From NCBI GenBank assembly GCA_964630265.1, contig CAZVRW010000082.1, positions 1 through 12,564 on the forward strand: a stretch of DNA of 12,564 nt. Reading direction: 5' to 3'. The notes beneath the pieces were generated by a model. That model was not told where the DNA came from. It was given only the letters and a program-made list of their open reading frames with translations, and made no database searches. A program made the position numbers and the translations under genes. Position 1 is the first letter of the stretch. Each line of letters starts with the position of its first letter. This document shows positions 1 to 6,988 of the stretch, one piece after another. Origin of the DNA: CAZBWP01 sp964630265 (lineage in GTDB: Bacteria > Pseudomonadota > Alphaproteobacteria > Rhodospirillales > Defluviicoccaceae).

Positions 1-478
1 AGTTCGGAGACCCGGAGACCGGTCGCATACAGGATCTCCAGCAGAGCCATCGACGCACCCCCTCGGCATCGTGCCGCCCGGCCGCCGCCGCCAGCAGCCG
101 CTCCACCTCATCCTCGCGCAGGAATTTCGGCAAGGGCGACCGATAGCGCGGCGCATCCACGGTCCGCGTCGGCTCGTCACCGCGCAACCCTTCCGCCGCC
201 AGGAACCGATAGAATTGGCGCAGCGCCGAGAGGCGGCGGGCGGCCGTGCGGGGCGAGGCGCCGGCCGCCGCGAGCGCACCGAAAAACGACCGCACGGTCT
301 CGGCGTCGGCATCCAGGAGGGTGCGGCCGGCGGTCGCCGCATGCCCGGCGAAGGCGTCGAGATCGCGGCAATAAGCATCCAGCGTGTTGCGCGCGGCGCC
401 GCGTTCGGCCGCCAGCATCTCCAGAAACGCTTCGATGTGGCGCGCCGCGCGCGCGCTGGCCGGCGGCGGCGTGCTCAC
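1..478 (-). CDS. xerD: Tyrosine recombinase XerD, N-terminal part, frameshifted and cut by window edge
   Basis: XerD acts with XerC at dif to resolve chromosome dimers. The reading frame starts at GTG 478-476, overlapping the TGA of the upstream gene by four bases (GTGA). It encodes a typical N-terminal SAM-like core-binding domain (FLEMLAAERGAARNTLDAY, then SPRTAARRLSALRQFYRFLA) and the domain-joining stretch LPKFLREDEVERLL. After about 139 residues, at a run of five C (plus strand 58-62), homology moves to another frame: MALLEILYATGLRVSEL, the start of the catalytic domain, with the catalytic Arg codon at 14-12. One added base in that run restores a continuous protein. As written, the original frame stays open to the edge but encodes non-XerD residues. 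Given the scaffold gaps, a sequencing or consensus error is likelier than a real mutation, but a pseudogene cannot be excluded. XerD is preferred over XerC because the gene lies divergent from aroKB, a common alphaproteobacterial arrangement. The family is certain; the D paralogue is inferred. Confidence 0.85.
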   Translation of the reverse strand, partial: MSTPPPASARAARHIEAFLEMLAAERGAARNTLDAYCRDLDAFAGHAATAGRTLLDADAETVRSFFGALAAAGASPRTAARRLSALRQFYRFLAAEGLRGDEPTRTVDAPRYRSPLPKFLREDEVERLLAAAAGRHDAEGVRRWLCWRSCMRPVSGSPN

Positions 479-2267
479 AAGCCGCGCGCGGTGGCCGCTT
501 CGATGGCCAAGTCCCGGGCTTCGAGATCGAGGCCGAGGCGCCGGAGCGCCGCGACGGCGCCACGCAGCGTCGCCACGTCCCACCGGCCCGGCCCCTCCGG
601 CGGCGGCAGCAGGAGGACGCGCAGCACCGCCTCGCCGGCGTGCCCCGCCGCCGCCGCTTCGGCGGGCCCCGCTCCCGGTGGCGCTTCGGCGAGCCCCGCT
701 CCCGGTGGCGCGGTCGCGGGCGGCGCAGTGGTCGGCGTGGTGGTCGGCGTAGTCGGGGGCGCCGGCGGCATCGCCGGCGCTGCCGCCGCAGCCAGTGCCA
801 GCGGCACGCGGCGACCGAGCCCCTCGAAAGCCATCGCGAGAACGGCCGCCCGCCCGGCGCCGTCGCCCTCCGCCAGAGCCGCCCACCGGGTTAGCCGCGC
901 ATCGTCGTCGAACGCGGGATCGAGCAACGCGATGTAGGGCGCGGCGCTGACGCCGGCATCCAGGGCCGCCGAATTGAACTCGCTCTCGGCATGGGCGACC
1001 TCCAGCCACTCCACCGCCGCCTCCACGGCGCCGAGCGCGAGCAGGGCCGGCACCAACTGGCCCGACCGACTGATCAGGGTCGGCGTCGGCTCGAAGCCGA
1101 CGAGCAGATCGCGGTAGAGATCGGCGGTCGGCGCATAGCGCGCCACCTGCCGACTCTCGTCCAGCGCCACAATGACGGCATCGGCGCGGTCGAGGTCGAC
1201 CGTTGCCGCCTCGGCCTGACGGAAAGCTGCGGCACGCGCCAGCGCCGCCGCCACCGCGCCGGTGCCACCCGGCTCGCTCTTGGTCGCCTCGCGGTAGAGC
1301 CTCCGCACCGTCTCGGCGGCCCCGGCGCCCGCCGCATGGGCGCGCTCGGCGGCGACCAGACGCAAACCGATCGGCAGGCCGGGCGCGTCGGCCAGTACCC
1401 GGGTCAGCCAGGGGGCTCCGGCCTCCGCCCAGGCGGCGGGCGGCCGGGCACCGGCGGCGCGGGCCACGGTGACGAACAGCGGATCGGGAGCCGTCGGCCC
1501 GTCCAGCTCGATCGTCGGAGGATCACCGGTGACGGCCAGCGCCCCGACCAGCGCCTGGAACCGAGGATCATCCGCGCCGGCCTCCCGCAGCAGCGTCAAG
1601 CTGAGCGCCGCCGCCGCCGGGTCGCCGGCCAATCTCTGACAGAATGCCAGCGCCCGTGGCCAGAACACTTCGGCCGGATCGGCTTGGCCGACCTCGGCGA
1701 TGACGGCTCGGCAGGCACCATCGTGATCCCCCGCGAGGAAGCGCGCTTCCGCATCGACGCGGGCGATCGCCGGCGAGCGCGCATCGACGGGCGTCCGCTG
1801 CACCAACTCGACCACCGACTCCCAGGCGCCGGCCCGGAGCAGCACCGCCAAGCGTGCCGCGAGGAAGCCGCCGACAACCGAGTCTGCTGCAGCCGGCGGT
1901 GGTTCGGCCGCGGCGGTCATCAGCCGCAGCTGCAAGCCCTGAAGGGTCGGCGATGCCGCCGCGATCGGCAGTTCTTGCAAGCGCTCGACGACGGCGTCAC
2001 GGCTGGTGCCGCGCCAGACGGTGCGATGGAACGCGCGGGCGGGGTCCGGCCAGCCGATCCCGTCGACGGCAATCGGCGGCAGCGCATCGACGGCGACNNN
2101 NNNNNNNCATCGGTCCCAGCGGCAGGAGGTAACGCGGCGGGTTGCGCGGCAGCCGTCACCGACGCCAGCGCCCCTGCCAGCGCCCCTGCCAGCGCCCCTG
2201 CCAGGACCACCAGCAAGACGACCCCGTCGCGCAACGGGCGAGCCAGGCTACTTAGGAAAGCGGTCAT
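475..2267 (-). CDS. Exported Ala-rich protein of unknown function, interrupted by a 10-N gap
   Basis: I do not assign a function. The ATG at 2267-2265 opens a clear signal peptide: arginines in the n-region, a hydrophobic core VVLLVVLAGALAGALAGALA and a likely signal peptidase site near VTAAA/QP. This points to the periplasm or cell surface. The frame meets 10 N at 2098-2107. On the far side an open frame runs without stop from 2097 to the TGA at 477-475 (540 residues, beginning VAVDALPPIAVDGIGWPDP). The two sides join in frame only if the true gap length is 2 modulo 3, so the 10 N are a placeholder. The mature part is Ala/Leu-rich and helical with TPR-like stretches (FWPRALAFCQRLAGDPAAAA and LSLTLLREAGADDPRFQALV), then a Pro/Thr/Ala linker with two 9-residue PPGAG(L/P)AEA units, and a helical tail. 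It sits between the 46-aa membrane protein gene and xerD in a compact minus-strand operon. A gene caller would probably start it at TTG 1980 and miss the signal peptide. Confidence 0.75.
656..709. repeat. 27-bp tandem repeat, two copies, in the linker of the exported protein
   Basis: Two 27-bp units (656-682 and 683-709) differ at one position in GCTTCGGCG(G/A). On the minus strand they encode the 9-residue unit PPGAG(L/P)AEA in a Pro/Ala-rich linker. They lie next to a Thr/Pro-rich run (TTPTTTPTTAPPATA), which suggests a flexible spacer between the helical body and the C-terminal helices. Confidence 0.85.
2098..2107. other. Assembly gap (10 N) inside the exported-protein gene
   Basis: Ten N separate the signal peptide-coding part from the body of the minus-strand exported protein. 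There are 160 bases of coding sequence from the ATG at 2267 to the gap, and the downstream frame begins a codon at 2097. A real gap of 10 would therefore break the frame; lengths of 2, 5, 8, 11 and so on would keep it. The number of N should not be read as a measured distance. Confidence 0.95.
2164..2199. repeat. 12-bp tandem repeat, three copies, in a signal peptide
   Basis: The unit GCCAGCGCCCCT (plus strand) occurs three times without change, followed by a partial fourth copy. Read on the minus strand it encodes the repeating Leu-Ala-Gly-Ala core of the exported protein's signal peptide. The period is a multiple of three, so copy-number change would alter the length of the hydrophobic core without shifting the frame. 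Confidence 0.9.
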
Positions 2268-2388
2268 TGGGGACGATCTTCTCGACCGGGGCGCGCGGCG
2301 CCGGGAGATCGCCGGTGGCGAGATAGCCGAGGCCGACAACCACCAATAGCGCCAGAATGATGACCAGGTAGCGGAAGGCTCTGCTCAT
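2248..2388 (-). CDS. Small single-pass membrane protein, 46 aa, conserved-looking partner of the xerD operon
   Basis: A 46-residue protein starts at ATG 2388-2386 and ends at TAG 2250-2248. An AGGGAA Shine-Dalgarno lies about nine bases upstream of the start. Residues 7-24 form one hydrophobic helix (YLVIILALLVVVGLGYLA) preceded by two arginines, so an N-in, C-out orientation is likely. The short tail PAPRAPVEKIVPNDRFPK would then be periplasmic. From memory, small proteins with a similar PVEK-x-PNDRFP ending occur at this locus in other Rhodospirillales; I cannot check that here. The 3' end overlaps the start of the exported-protein gene by 20 bases, so the two are probably translationally coupled. 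No function is known to me. A longer frame that begins upstream is not supported, because the ribosome site and the hydrophobic helix both fit this ATG. Confidence 0.75.
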   Translation of the reverse strand: MSRAFRYLVIILALLVVVGLGYLATGDLPAPRAPVEKIVPNDRFPK

Positions 2389-2575
2389 GCGGTGATTCCC
2401 TGGCCGGACAAATCCGGCATGGTCGGGTGGCTGGGTGCCAGGGGGCGGCGTCGAGGCCGCCGTGGGCGAATGGTTTACGATCGCCGCCAAGTGTGGCAAA
2501 CACGGGGCAGTGTAACGGCCTACCGGCCGCCAATCAACGGCCCCTCCGTCGCCAACGGCGGACGGTTGCGAGACA
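2389..2575. promoter_or_regulatory. Divergent intergenic region between the xerD operon and aroK
   Basis: These 187 bases separate two diverging transcription units, so promoters for both are expected here. On the minus strand I see TTGCCA (2499-2494) followed 16 bases later by the poor match TAAACC, which could be a weak sigma-70 type promoter. For aroK no convincing -35/-10 pair is visible. The only other structure is the hairpin at 2403-2418. No RNA gene or further ORF is supported. Confidence 0.3.
2403..2418. promoter_or_regulatory. Small hairpin just upstream of the 46-aa gene's ribosome site
   Basis: GCCGGA-CAAA-TCCGGC is a perfect 6-bp inverted repeat with a 4-base loop. On the minus strand it would sit in the leader RNA immediately before the AGGGAA ribosome site of the 46-aa gene. 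It could be a short leader hairpin or an operator; it has no T-run. This is a sequence observation only. Confidence 0.3.
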
Positions 2576-3154
2576 ATGACAAACGACGACGCCGCCCCCG
2601 AACCTGAACCTGGCGACGGGGCGATCGTGCTCATCGGTCTCATGGGGGCCGGAAAATCCAGCGTCGGGCGCCGGTTGGCGAAGCACCTCGGCCTCGCGTT
2701 CGTCGACACCGACGACGAGATCGTCAAGGCCGCAGGATGTTCGATCGCGGACATCTTCGAAATCTACGGCGAAAGCGCGTTTCGCGACGTGGAGCGGCGC
2801 ATCGTCGCCCGCCTGCTGCGCAACGGCCGTTGCGTCATCGCGACCGGAGGCGGCGCCTTCATGGACCCGGAGACCCGGCGGCGAATCGGAGAGGGCGGCG
2901 TCTCGGTTTGGTTGCGCGCCGACCTGGACGTGCTGGTCGAGCGAACCGGCCGTCGCGACACCCGGCCGCTGCTGCGGCACACGGATCCGCGCGCGGTGCT
3001 GGCGAGCCTGATCCAGCAGCGCTATCCGGTCTATGCTGAGGCCGATCTCGTCGTCGATTCCGACGCGGCGTCGATCGACACCACCGTTCGCCGGGTAATC
3101 GATGCCCTTGGCGAGCGCGGCCTGATCGCCAGCCGGGCGGTGGAACCGTCATGA
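2576..3154 (+). CDS. aroK: Shikimate kinase
   Basis: This cytoplasmic enzyme phosphorylates shikimate at the 3-hydroxyl with ATP, the fifth step toward chorismate. The 192-residue protein shows the Walker A loop GLMGAGKS at 21-28 and the substrate-binding DTDDE at 44-48. R70 in ESAFRDVE, GGG at 91-93, the lid arginines R123 and R130 (ERTGRRDTRPLL), and R149 in QQRYPVY complete the set. All expected functional residues are present. The first 15 residues are an acidic, Pro-rich extension before the first beta strand. The ribosome site before ATG 2576 is weak. The gene is first in a plus-strand unit and its TGA overlaps the aroB ATG (ATGA), so the two are coupled. Confidence 0.97.
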   Translation: MTNDDAAPEPEPGDGAIVLIGLMGAGKSSVGRRLAKHLGLAFVDTDDEIVKAAGCSIADIFEIYGESAFRDVERRIVARLLRNGRCVIATGGGAFMDPETRRRIGEGGVSVWLRADLDVLVERTGRRDTRPLLRHTDPRAVLASLIQQRYPVYAEADLVVDSDAASIDTTVRRVIDALGERGLIASRAVEPS

Positions 3155-4293
3155 CCGCCAAGCCCCAGGTCACGCCGCCGGGAAGCGAGCGTCTGACCGT
3201 CGCGCTCGGCGAGCGCTCCTACGACATCGTCATCGGCAGCGGCATCCTGGAACACGCGGGCACCAGCCTGGGCCCATTGCTCGCCGCCCCCCGCGTGGTC
3301 ATCGTCACCGACACGACGGTCGACGAGCTCTATCGGGCGCGCCTGACCCGCTCCCTGGACGCCGCCGGCATCACTTGGCGGACCGAGGTGTTGCCGGCCG
3401 GCGAGGCCACCAAGGATTTTCACCACCTGAGGGGTCTCTGCGAGCGCATCCTGGCGGCGGGGATCGACCGCAGCACAACGCTGGTCGCGCTCGGCGGCGG
3501 CGTCATCGGCGACATCACCGGCTTCGCCGCCGGCATCCTGTTGCGCGGCCTCGACTTCGTGCAGGTGCCGACGACCCTTCTCGCCCAGGTGGACAGCAGC
3601 GTCGGCGGCAAGACCGGCATCAACACGCCCCAAGGCAAGAACCTGGTCGGCCTGTTCCATCAGCCGCGCCTAGTGCTCGCCGACACGGCAACGCTGGACA
3701 CGCTGGACGCCCGCCAGCTCCGCGCCGGCTACGCCGAAATGGTCAAGTACGGCCTGATCGACGATCCCGCATTCTTCGACTGGCTGGAAGGCAACGGGGC
3801 GGCGCTGCTGGCCGGCGATGCGGCGGCGCGGCAACGGGCCATCAAGACGAGTTGTACGGCGAAGGCGCGCATCGTCGGCCTCGACGAGCGCGAGGCCGGT
3901 GTCCGGGCGCTGCTCAACCTGGGCCACACCTTCGGTCACGCGTTGGAGGCGGAAACCGGCTTCGGCGAGGCCCTGGTGCACGGCGAGGCCGTCGCCACCG
4001 GCATGGCGCTGGCCTTCGACCTCTCGGTGCGCCTCGGCCTCTGCGAGGGCACCGACGCCGAGCGCGTCCGCGCCCACCTGATCGCCGCCGGCCTGCCGGC
4101 AGGCTTCGCCGCTTTGCCGCGCCGCGGATGGGACGCCGATGTGCTGCTGGACCACATGATGCGCGACAAGAAGGTTCGCGACGGCAAACTGACCTTCGTG
4201 CTGGCCTTCGGCATCGGCGAGGCGTTCATCGCCAGGGACGTGCCGGCCGACACCGTCCTGGCGGCACTCGCCGATGCCATCGCGGCCGCCTGA
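3151..4293 (+). CDS. aroB: 3-dehydroquinate synthase
   Basis: AroB converts DAHP to 3-dehydroquinate, the second step of the shikimate pathway, using NAD and a divalent metal (usually zinc). The 380-residue protein has the glycine-rich NAD site GGGVIGD at 115-121 and the stretch PTTLLAQVDSSVGGKTGIN at about 140-158. The metal ligands fit the family pattern: E196 in GYAEMVKYG, H259 in LNLGHTFGHALE and H277 in LVHGEA. The 63-residue spacing between the first two ligands matches the E. coli enzyme (E184, H247). The ATG overlaps the aroK stop by four bases, with a GGA ribosome site inside aroK. No terminator is visible before the next gene, 39 bases downstream. Confidence 0.97.
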   Translation: MTAKPQVTPPGSERLTVALGERSYDIVIGSGILEHAGTSLGPLLAAPRVVIVTDTTVDELYRARLTRSLDAAGITWRTEVLPAGEATKDFHHLRGLCERILAAGIDRSTTLVALGGGVIGDITGFAAGILLRGLDFVQVPTTLLAQVDSSVGGKTGINTPQGKNLVGLFHQPRLVLADTATLDTLDARQLRAGYAEMVKYGLIDDPAFFDWLEGNGAALLAGDAAARQRAIKTSCTAKARIVGLDEREAGVRALLNLGHTFGHALEAETGFGEALVHGEAVATGMALAFDLSVRLGLCEGTDAERVRAHLIAAGLPAGFAALPRRGWDADVLLDHMMRDKKVRDGKLTFVLAFGIGEAFIARDVPADTVLAALADAIAAA

Positions 4294-4332
4294 TGCGGAG
4301 TCCCCACCACCCTTGATTGCCTGGACGAGACC

Positions 4333-5616
4333 ATGGTTCTGACCATCGCCGCCATCGCCTTTCTGCTCGTCTTGTCAGCCTTCTTCTCTGGCTCGGAAAC
4401 GGCGTTGACCGCAGCGTCGCGGCCGCTGATGCATCAGCTCGAACACGGTGGCGATATCCGGGCCGGACTCGTCAACCGCCTGCGCCAACGCACCGACCGG
4501 CTGATCGGCGCCCTGCTGTTCGGCAACAACCTCGTCAACATCCTGGCCTCGGCCCTGGCCACCAGTCTGTTCATCGGGCTGTTCGGCGAGACCGGCGTCG
4601 CCTATGCGACGCTGACCATGACCCTGCTCGTCCTGATCTTCGCCGAGATCATGCCGAAGACGTATGCGTTTCGGAACGCCAGCAGCGTCGCCCTGGCCGT
4701 CGCGCCCCTGGTCCGCATCACCGTCCGCGTTTTCGGTCCGTTCACCGCCGCCATTCAGGTGGTTGTCGATCAGGTCTTTCAGCTGTTCGGTGGCAAGACC
4801 GGCAGCGACACAGGGATCGGTCCCAGTTTCGAGGAACTGCGCGGCGCCATCGAGCTGCACGATGCGGAAGGCCGGCCGGTCAAGCAGGAACGGGCGATGC
4901 TGCGCAGCATCCTCGAACTCACCGACGTGGAGGTCGGCGAAATCATGATCCACCGCAAGAACGTGGTGATGATCGATGCCGATCAGCCGATCGAGGCGAT
5001 CATCGAGGAGGTCCGCTCAAGCCCATACACGCGGATCCCGCTGTGGCGCGGTGACCCCGACAACATCATTGGCGTGGTGCATGCGAAGTCGCTGCTGCGC
5101 GGGCTCTTCGGGCAGCCCGAGCCGGCGCCGCCGGTGGACATCGGCGCGCTGGCGACGCCCCCCTGGTTCATCCCGGATTCGACGACGCTGATCGACCAGT
5201 TGCAGGCATTTCGCAAGCGTCGGGAACACTTCGCCATCGTCGTCGACGAATACGGCACCTACATGGGAATCGTGACGCTCGAGGATATCCTGGAGGAGAT
5301 CGTCGGCGACATTTCCGATGAGTATGACCTGCCCACGCCCGGCGTCGTCCGCCAGCCGGATGGCAGCTATCTGGTACAGGGCAGCGTCACCATTCGTGAC
5401 CTCAATCGACGCTTCGAATGGAACCTGCCGGACGAGAATGCATCGACCATCGCCGGCCTGGTGCTGCACGAGGCGCGGCGCATTCCGGACGTCGGTCAGG
5501 CCTTCCTGTTCCATGGCATCCGCTTCGAGATCCTGCGCCGGCATCGCCACCAGATCACCTCGATCCGTGTCACCCCCGGTGTCGCCGATCCGACCGCGGG
5601 AGGCGAGGCGACGTGA
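4333..5616 (+). CDS. CNNM-CBS-CorC/HlyC family membrane transporter (magnesium/cobalt efflux type)
   Basis: This 427-residue inner-membrane protein has three modules. Residues 1-190 are a CNNM (DUF21) membrane domain with hydrophobic helices near 2-18, 58-84 and 92-108. The motifs FFSGSETALTAASR (17-30) and AEIMPKTYA (104-112) are the signatures of this family, and the latter belongs to the ion site in known structures. Residues about 203-330 form a CBS pair, ending FAIVVDEYGTYMGIVTLEDILEEIVGDI. Residues about 338-415 match the CorC_HlyC accessory domain. Relatives (CorB, CNNM, YfjD) are linked to Mg2+ or Co2+ export with nucleotide sensing by the CBS pair; substrate and direction are not visible here. 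ATG 4333 places the first helix at the N-terminus as expected. The gene may share transcription with aroKB. Its end overlaps the GTG of the next gene. Confidence 0.92.
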   Translation: MVLTIAAIAFLLVLSAFFSGSETALTAASRPLMHQLEHGGDIRAGLVNRLRQRTDRLIGALLFGNNLVNILASALATSLFIGLFGETGVAYATLTMTLLVLIFAEIMPKTYAFRNASSVALAVAPLVRITVRVFGPFTAAIQVVVDQVFQLFGGKTGSDTGIGPSFEELRGAIELHDAEGRPVKQERAMLRSILELTDVEVGEIMIHRKNVVMIDADQPIEAIIEEVRSSPYTRIPLWRGDPDNIIGVVHAKSLLRGLFGQPEPAPPVDIGALATPPWFIPDSTTLIDQLQAFRKRREHFAIVVDEYGTYMGIVTLEDILEEIVGDISDEYDLPTPGVVRQPDGSYLVQGSVTIRDLNRRFEWNLPDENASTIAGLVLHEARRIPDVGQAFLFHGIRFEILRRHRHQITSIRVTPGVADPTAGGEAT

Positions 5617-6080
5617 GCATGCTGGACCTTCGGATCGTCCCCGATGTGCTGCACGATCGGCCACCCTGCATCGTCACCGCCGACACGCCGGTGCGTGACG
5701 CGGCACGACGGATGGGCGATGCGGCCGCGTCGGCCGCCCTTGTCCTCGACACCGACGGCAGCCCGTGCGGGTTGATCAGTGAGCGCGACTTGGCGCGCCG
5801 CATCGTCGCCGAGGGGCGCGACGCGGTGGCGACGCCGGTGGCGGCGATCCTGCGTGCGGTGTCCGATCATCTGGCGCCCGGCGACCTCGCCGTCGACGCA
5901 TTAGCCCTGATGGCCGTGCGTGATCTCGACTGCCTGCCGGTGATGGAGAACGGCGCGGTGGTCGGCTTGGTCACCCTCGCCGACCTCTGCAACGTGCTGC
6001 GCCGGGCGTCGGCAGCAAGCCTGGAGGCCACCCACGTCGCAATGTTCCAGCCCGACGTTGGCCCGGTGAGCCGGCCATGA
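5613..6080 (+). CDS. Stand-alone CBS-pair protein
   Basis: This 155-residue soluble protein consists almost entirely of two CBS motifs. The first covers about residues 17-70 (PCIVTADTPVRDAARRM, then GLISERDLARRIVAEG) and the second about 82-138 (DALALMAVRDLDCLPVMENG, then VVGLVTLADL). CBS pairs usually bind adenine nucleotides and act as energy or redox sensors for a partner. The GTG at 5613 overlaps the transporter's stop (GTGA) and has GGAGG at 5599-5603, nine bases away. ATG 5619 in the same frame is the alternative start, with a GAGG ten bases away. Its position directly behind a transporter that has its own CBS pair hints at a shared regulatory role, which is inference. The downstream end overlaps DUF2889 by ATGA. 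Confidence 0.85.
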   Translation: MSMLDLRIVPDVLHDRPPCIVTADTPVRDAARRMGDAAASAALVLDTDGSPCGLISERDLARRIVAEGRDAVATPVAAILRAVSDHLAPGDLAVDALALMAVRDLDCLPVMENGAVVGLVTLADLCNVLRRASAASLEATHVAMFQPDVGPVSRP

Positions 6081-6643
6081 GCCTGAGCCGCCCCGCACCG
6101 CGCGACCACATTCACACCCGCGAGATCCGCTGCCGCGGCTTTCGCCGCCACGACGGCCTGTGGGACATCGAGGGCGTGCTGGAAGACACCAAGACCTACT
6201 CGTTCGACAATCAGGATCGCGGCGGCATCGTCAGCGGCGAGCCGATCCATCGCATGCAGGTTCGCCTGACCGTCGACGACGATCTCACCGTGCACGCCGC
6301 CGAGGCGGTGACACTGGCCGGGCCGTTCGACATCTGCGGGGCGATCGCGCCGGTTTTCGACGCCCTGATCGGCCTGCGCATCGGCCCCGGATGGCGCCGT
6401 GCGGTGCTGCAACGGATGGCCGGCGTCCACGGCTGCACCCACCTGACCGACCTCCTGCTCGGCCCGGTCACGACGACGATCATGCAGACGGTGATGGCGG
6501 CGCGTCGCCGGCGCGAGGGCGGTGATGCGCCGGCGGCCGCCCCGTCGGCGCGGCCGGCACTGATCGACAGCTGCCATGCCTTCGCCGCCGATGGGCCGAT
6601 CGTCCGCCGGCAGTGGCCGGACCACTACACCGGCGAGACATAG
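6077..6643 (+). CDS. DUF2889 family protein
   Basis: I recognise the DUF2889 pattern in this 188-residue protein: HTREIRCRGFRRHDGLWDIE near 13-32, DTKTYSF at 37-43, GEPIHRM at 54-60, IGPGWRR at 102-108, GCTHLTDLL at 119-127, and a tail with DSCHAF (164-169) and WPDHY (180-184). The family has no defined function that I know of. Conserved-looking Cys and His residues (H58, C120, H122, C166, H167) could form a metal or catalytic site, which is inference. The start ATG overlaps the stop of the CBS gene and has a GGTGAG ribosome site. The gene ends 12 bases before the convergent bolA stop, so there is no room for separate terminators. No signal peptide or membrane helix is seen, so it is probably cytoplasmic. 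Confidence 0.85.
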   Translation: MSLSRPAPRDHIHTREIRCRGFRRHDGLWDIEGVLEDTKTYSFDNQDRGGIVSGEPIHRMQVRLTVDDDLTVHAAEAVTLAGPFDICGAIAPVFDALIGLRIGPGWRRAVLQRMAGVHGCTHLTDLLLGPVTTTIMQTVMAARRRREGGDAPAAAPSARPALIDSCHAFAADGPIVRRQWPDHYTGET

Positions 6644-6655
6644 GCAGCCGCCGCG

Positions 6656-6937
6656 TCAGTGGGCGTCGCGATCCTCCTCGGGCGTTCGCGTCGCCAATTG
6701 CAGCGCGTGCACCCGGTCGGCCAGTTCGTCGGCGAGAACCTGGTTCACCAAGCGGTGACGGTCGACGCGCGACCGGCCCTCGAACGCGCGAGCGACGATC
6801 TCCACGCGGAAGTGCGTTTCCCCCTCGGGCCGGGCGCCGGCATGCCCGACGTGTCGATGCGACTCGTCGATGATCGAGAGCCGCTCCGGCGCCAGGGCCT
6901 CGGTCAGCTTGCGGTGCAGGGTCTCGGCAACGGTCAT
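6656..6937 (-). CDS. bolA: BolA family protein
   Basis: BolA proteins partner with monothiol glutaredoxins in iron-sulfur cluster handling and can act as regulators. The 93-residue protein has the family features in order: helix VAETLHRKLTEAL, the DESHRHVGHAGA loop (24-35) with possible cluster-ligand histidines, ETHFRVEIVARAFEGRSRV at about 40-58, the hallmark RHRLV at 60-64 with the invariant His61, and VHALQLATRTPEE at the end. The start chosen is ATG 6937-6935, because a GGGGGAG ribosome site lies six bases upstream. ATG 6943, or a GTG further out at 6976, would add residues but leaves no proper spacing. It is convergent with DUF2889 and divergent from the J-domain gene. This bolA/J-domain/cobST neighbourhood recurs in alphaproteobacteria to my knowledge. 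Confidence 0.93.
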   Translation of the reverse strand: MTVAETLHRKLTEALAPERLSIIDESHRHVGHAGARPEGETHFRVEIVARAFEGRSRVDRHRLVNQVLADELADRVHALQLATRTPEEDRDAH

Positions 6938-6962
6938 TTCCATCTCCCCCTCGGCGACGCAC

Positions 6963-6988
6963 GCCTGATGCGACACCTTGAATCAGGC
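6963..6988. promoter_or_regulatory. Inverted repeat upstream of bolA, possible operator
   Basis: GCCTGAT (6963-6969) and ATCAGGC (6982-6988) are perfect 7-bp arms separated by 12 bases, giving a 19-bp centre-to-centre spacing. They lie 26-51 bases upstream of the chosen bolA start. The spacing suits a dimeric regulator bound on one face, or a leader hairpin. No known operator consensus is recognised. Confidence 0.35.

Noticed and set aside
1..478. xerD as part of a mobile integrase element
   Set aside because: The domain sequence and the location next to aroKB fit the housekeeping recombinase; no att site, phage gene or tRNA is present.
991..2349. A 452-codon plus-strand open frame opposite the exported-protein gene
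   Set aside because: It is antisense to a better-supported frame, has Arg/Gly-rich composition typical of the shadow strand in high-GC DNA, and crosses the N gap.
3375..4316. A 313-codon plus-strand open frame inside aroB
   Set aside because: It is a shadow frame of aroB; AroB carries all catalytic motifs in its own frame.
4317..5054. A 245-codon plus-strand open frame overlapping the start of the transporter gene
   Set aside because: It is another frame of the transporter gene, very rich in Arg, with no recognisable motif.
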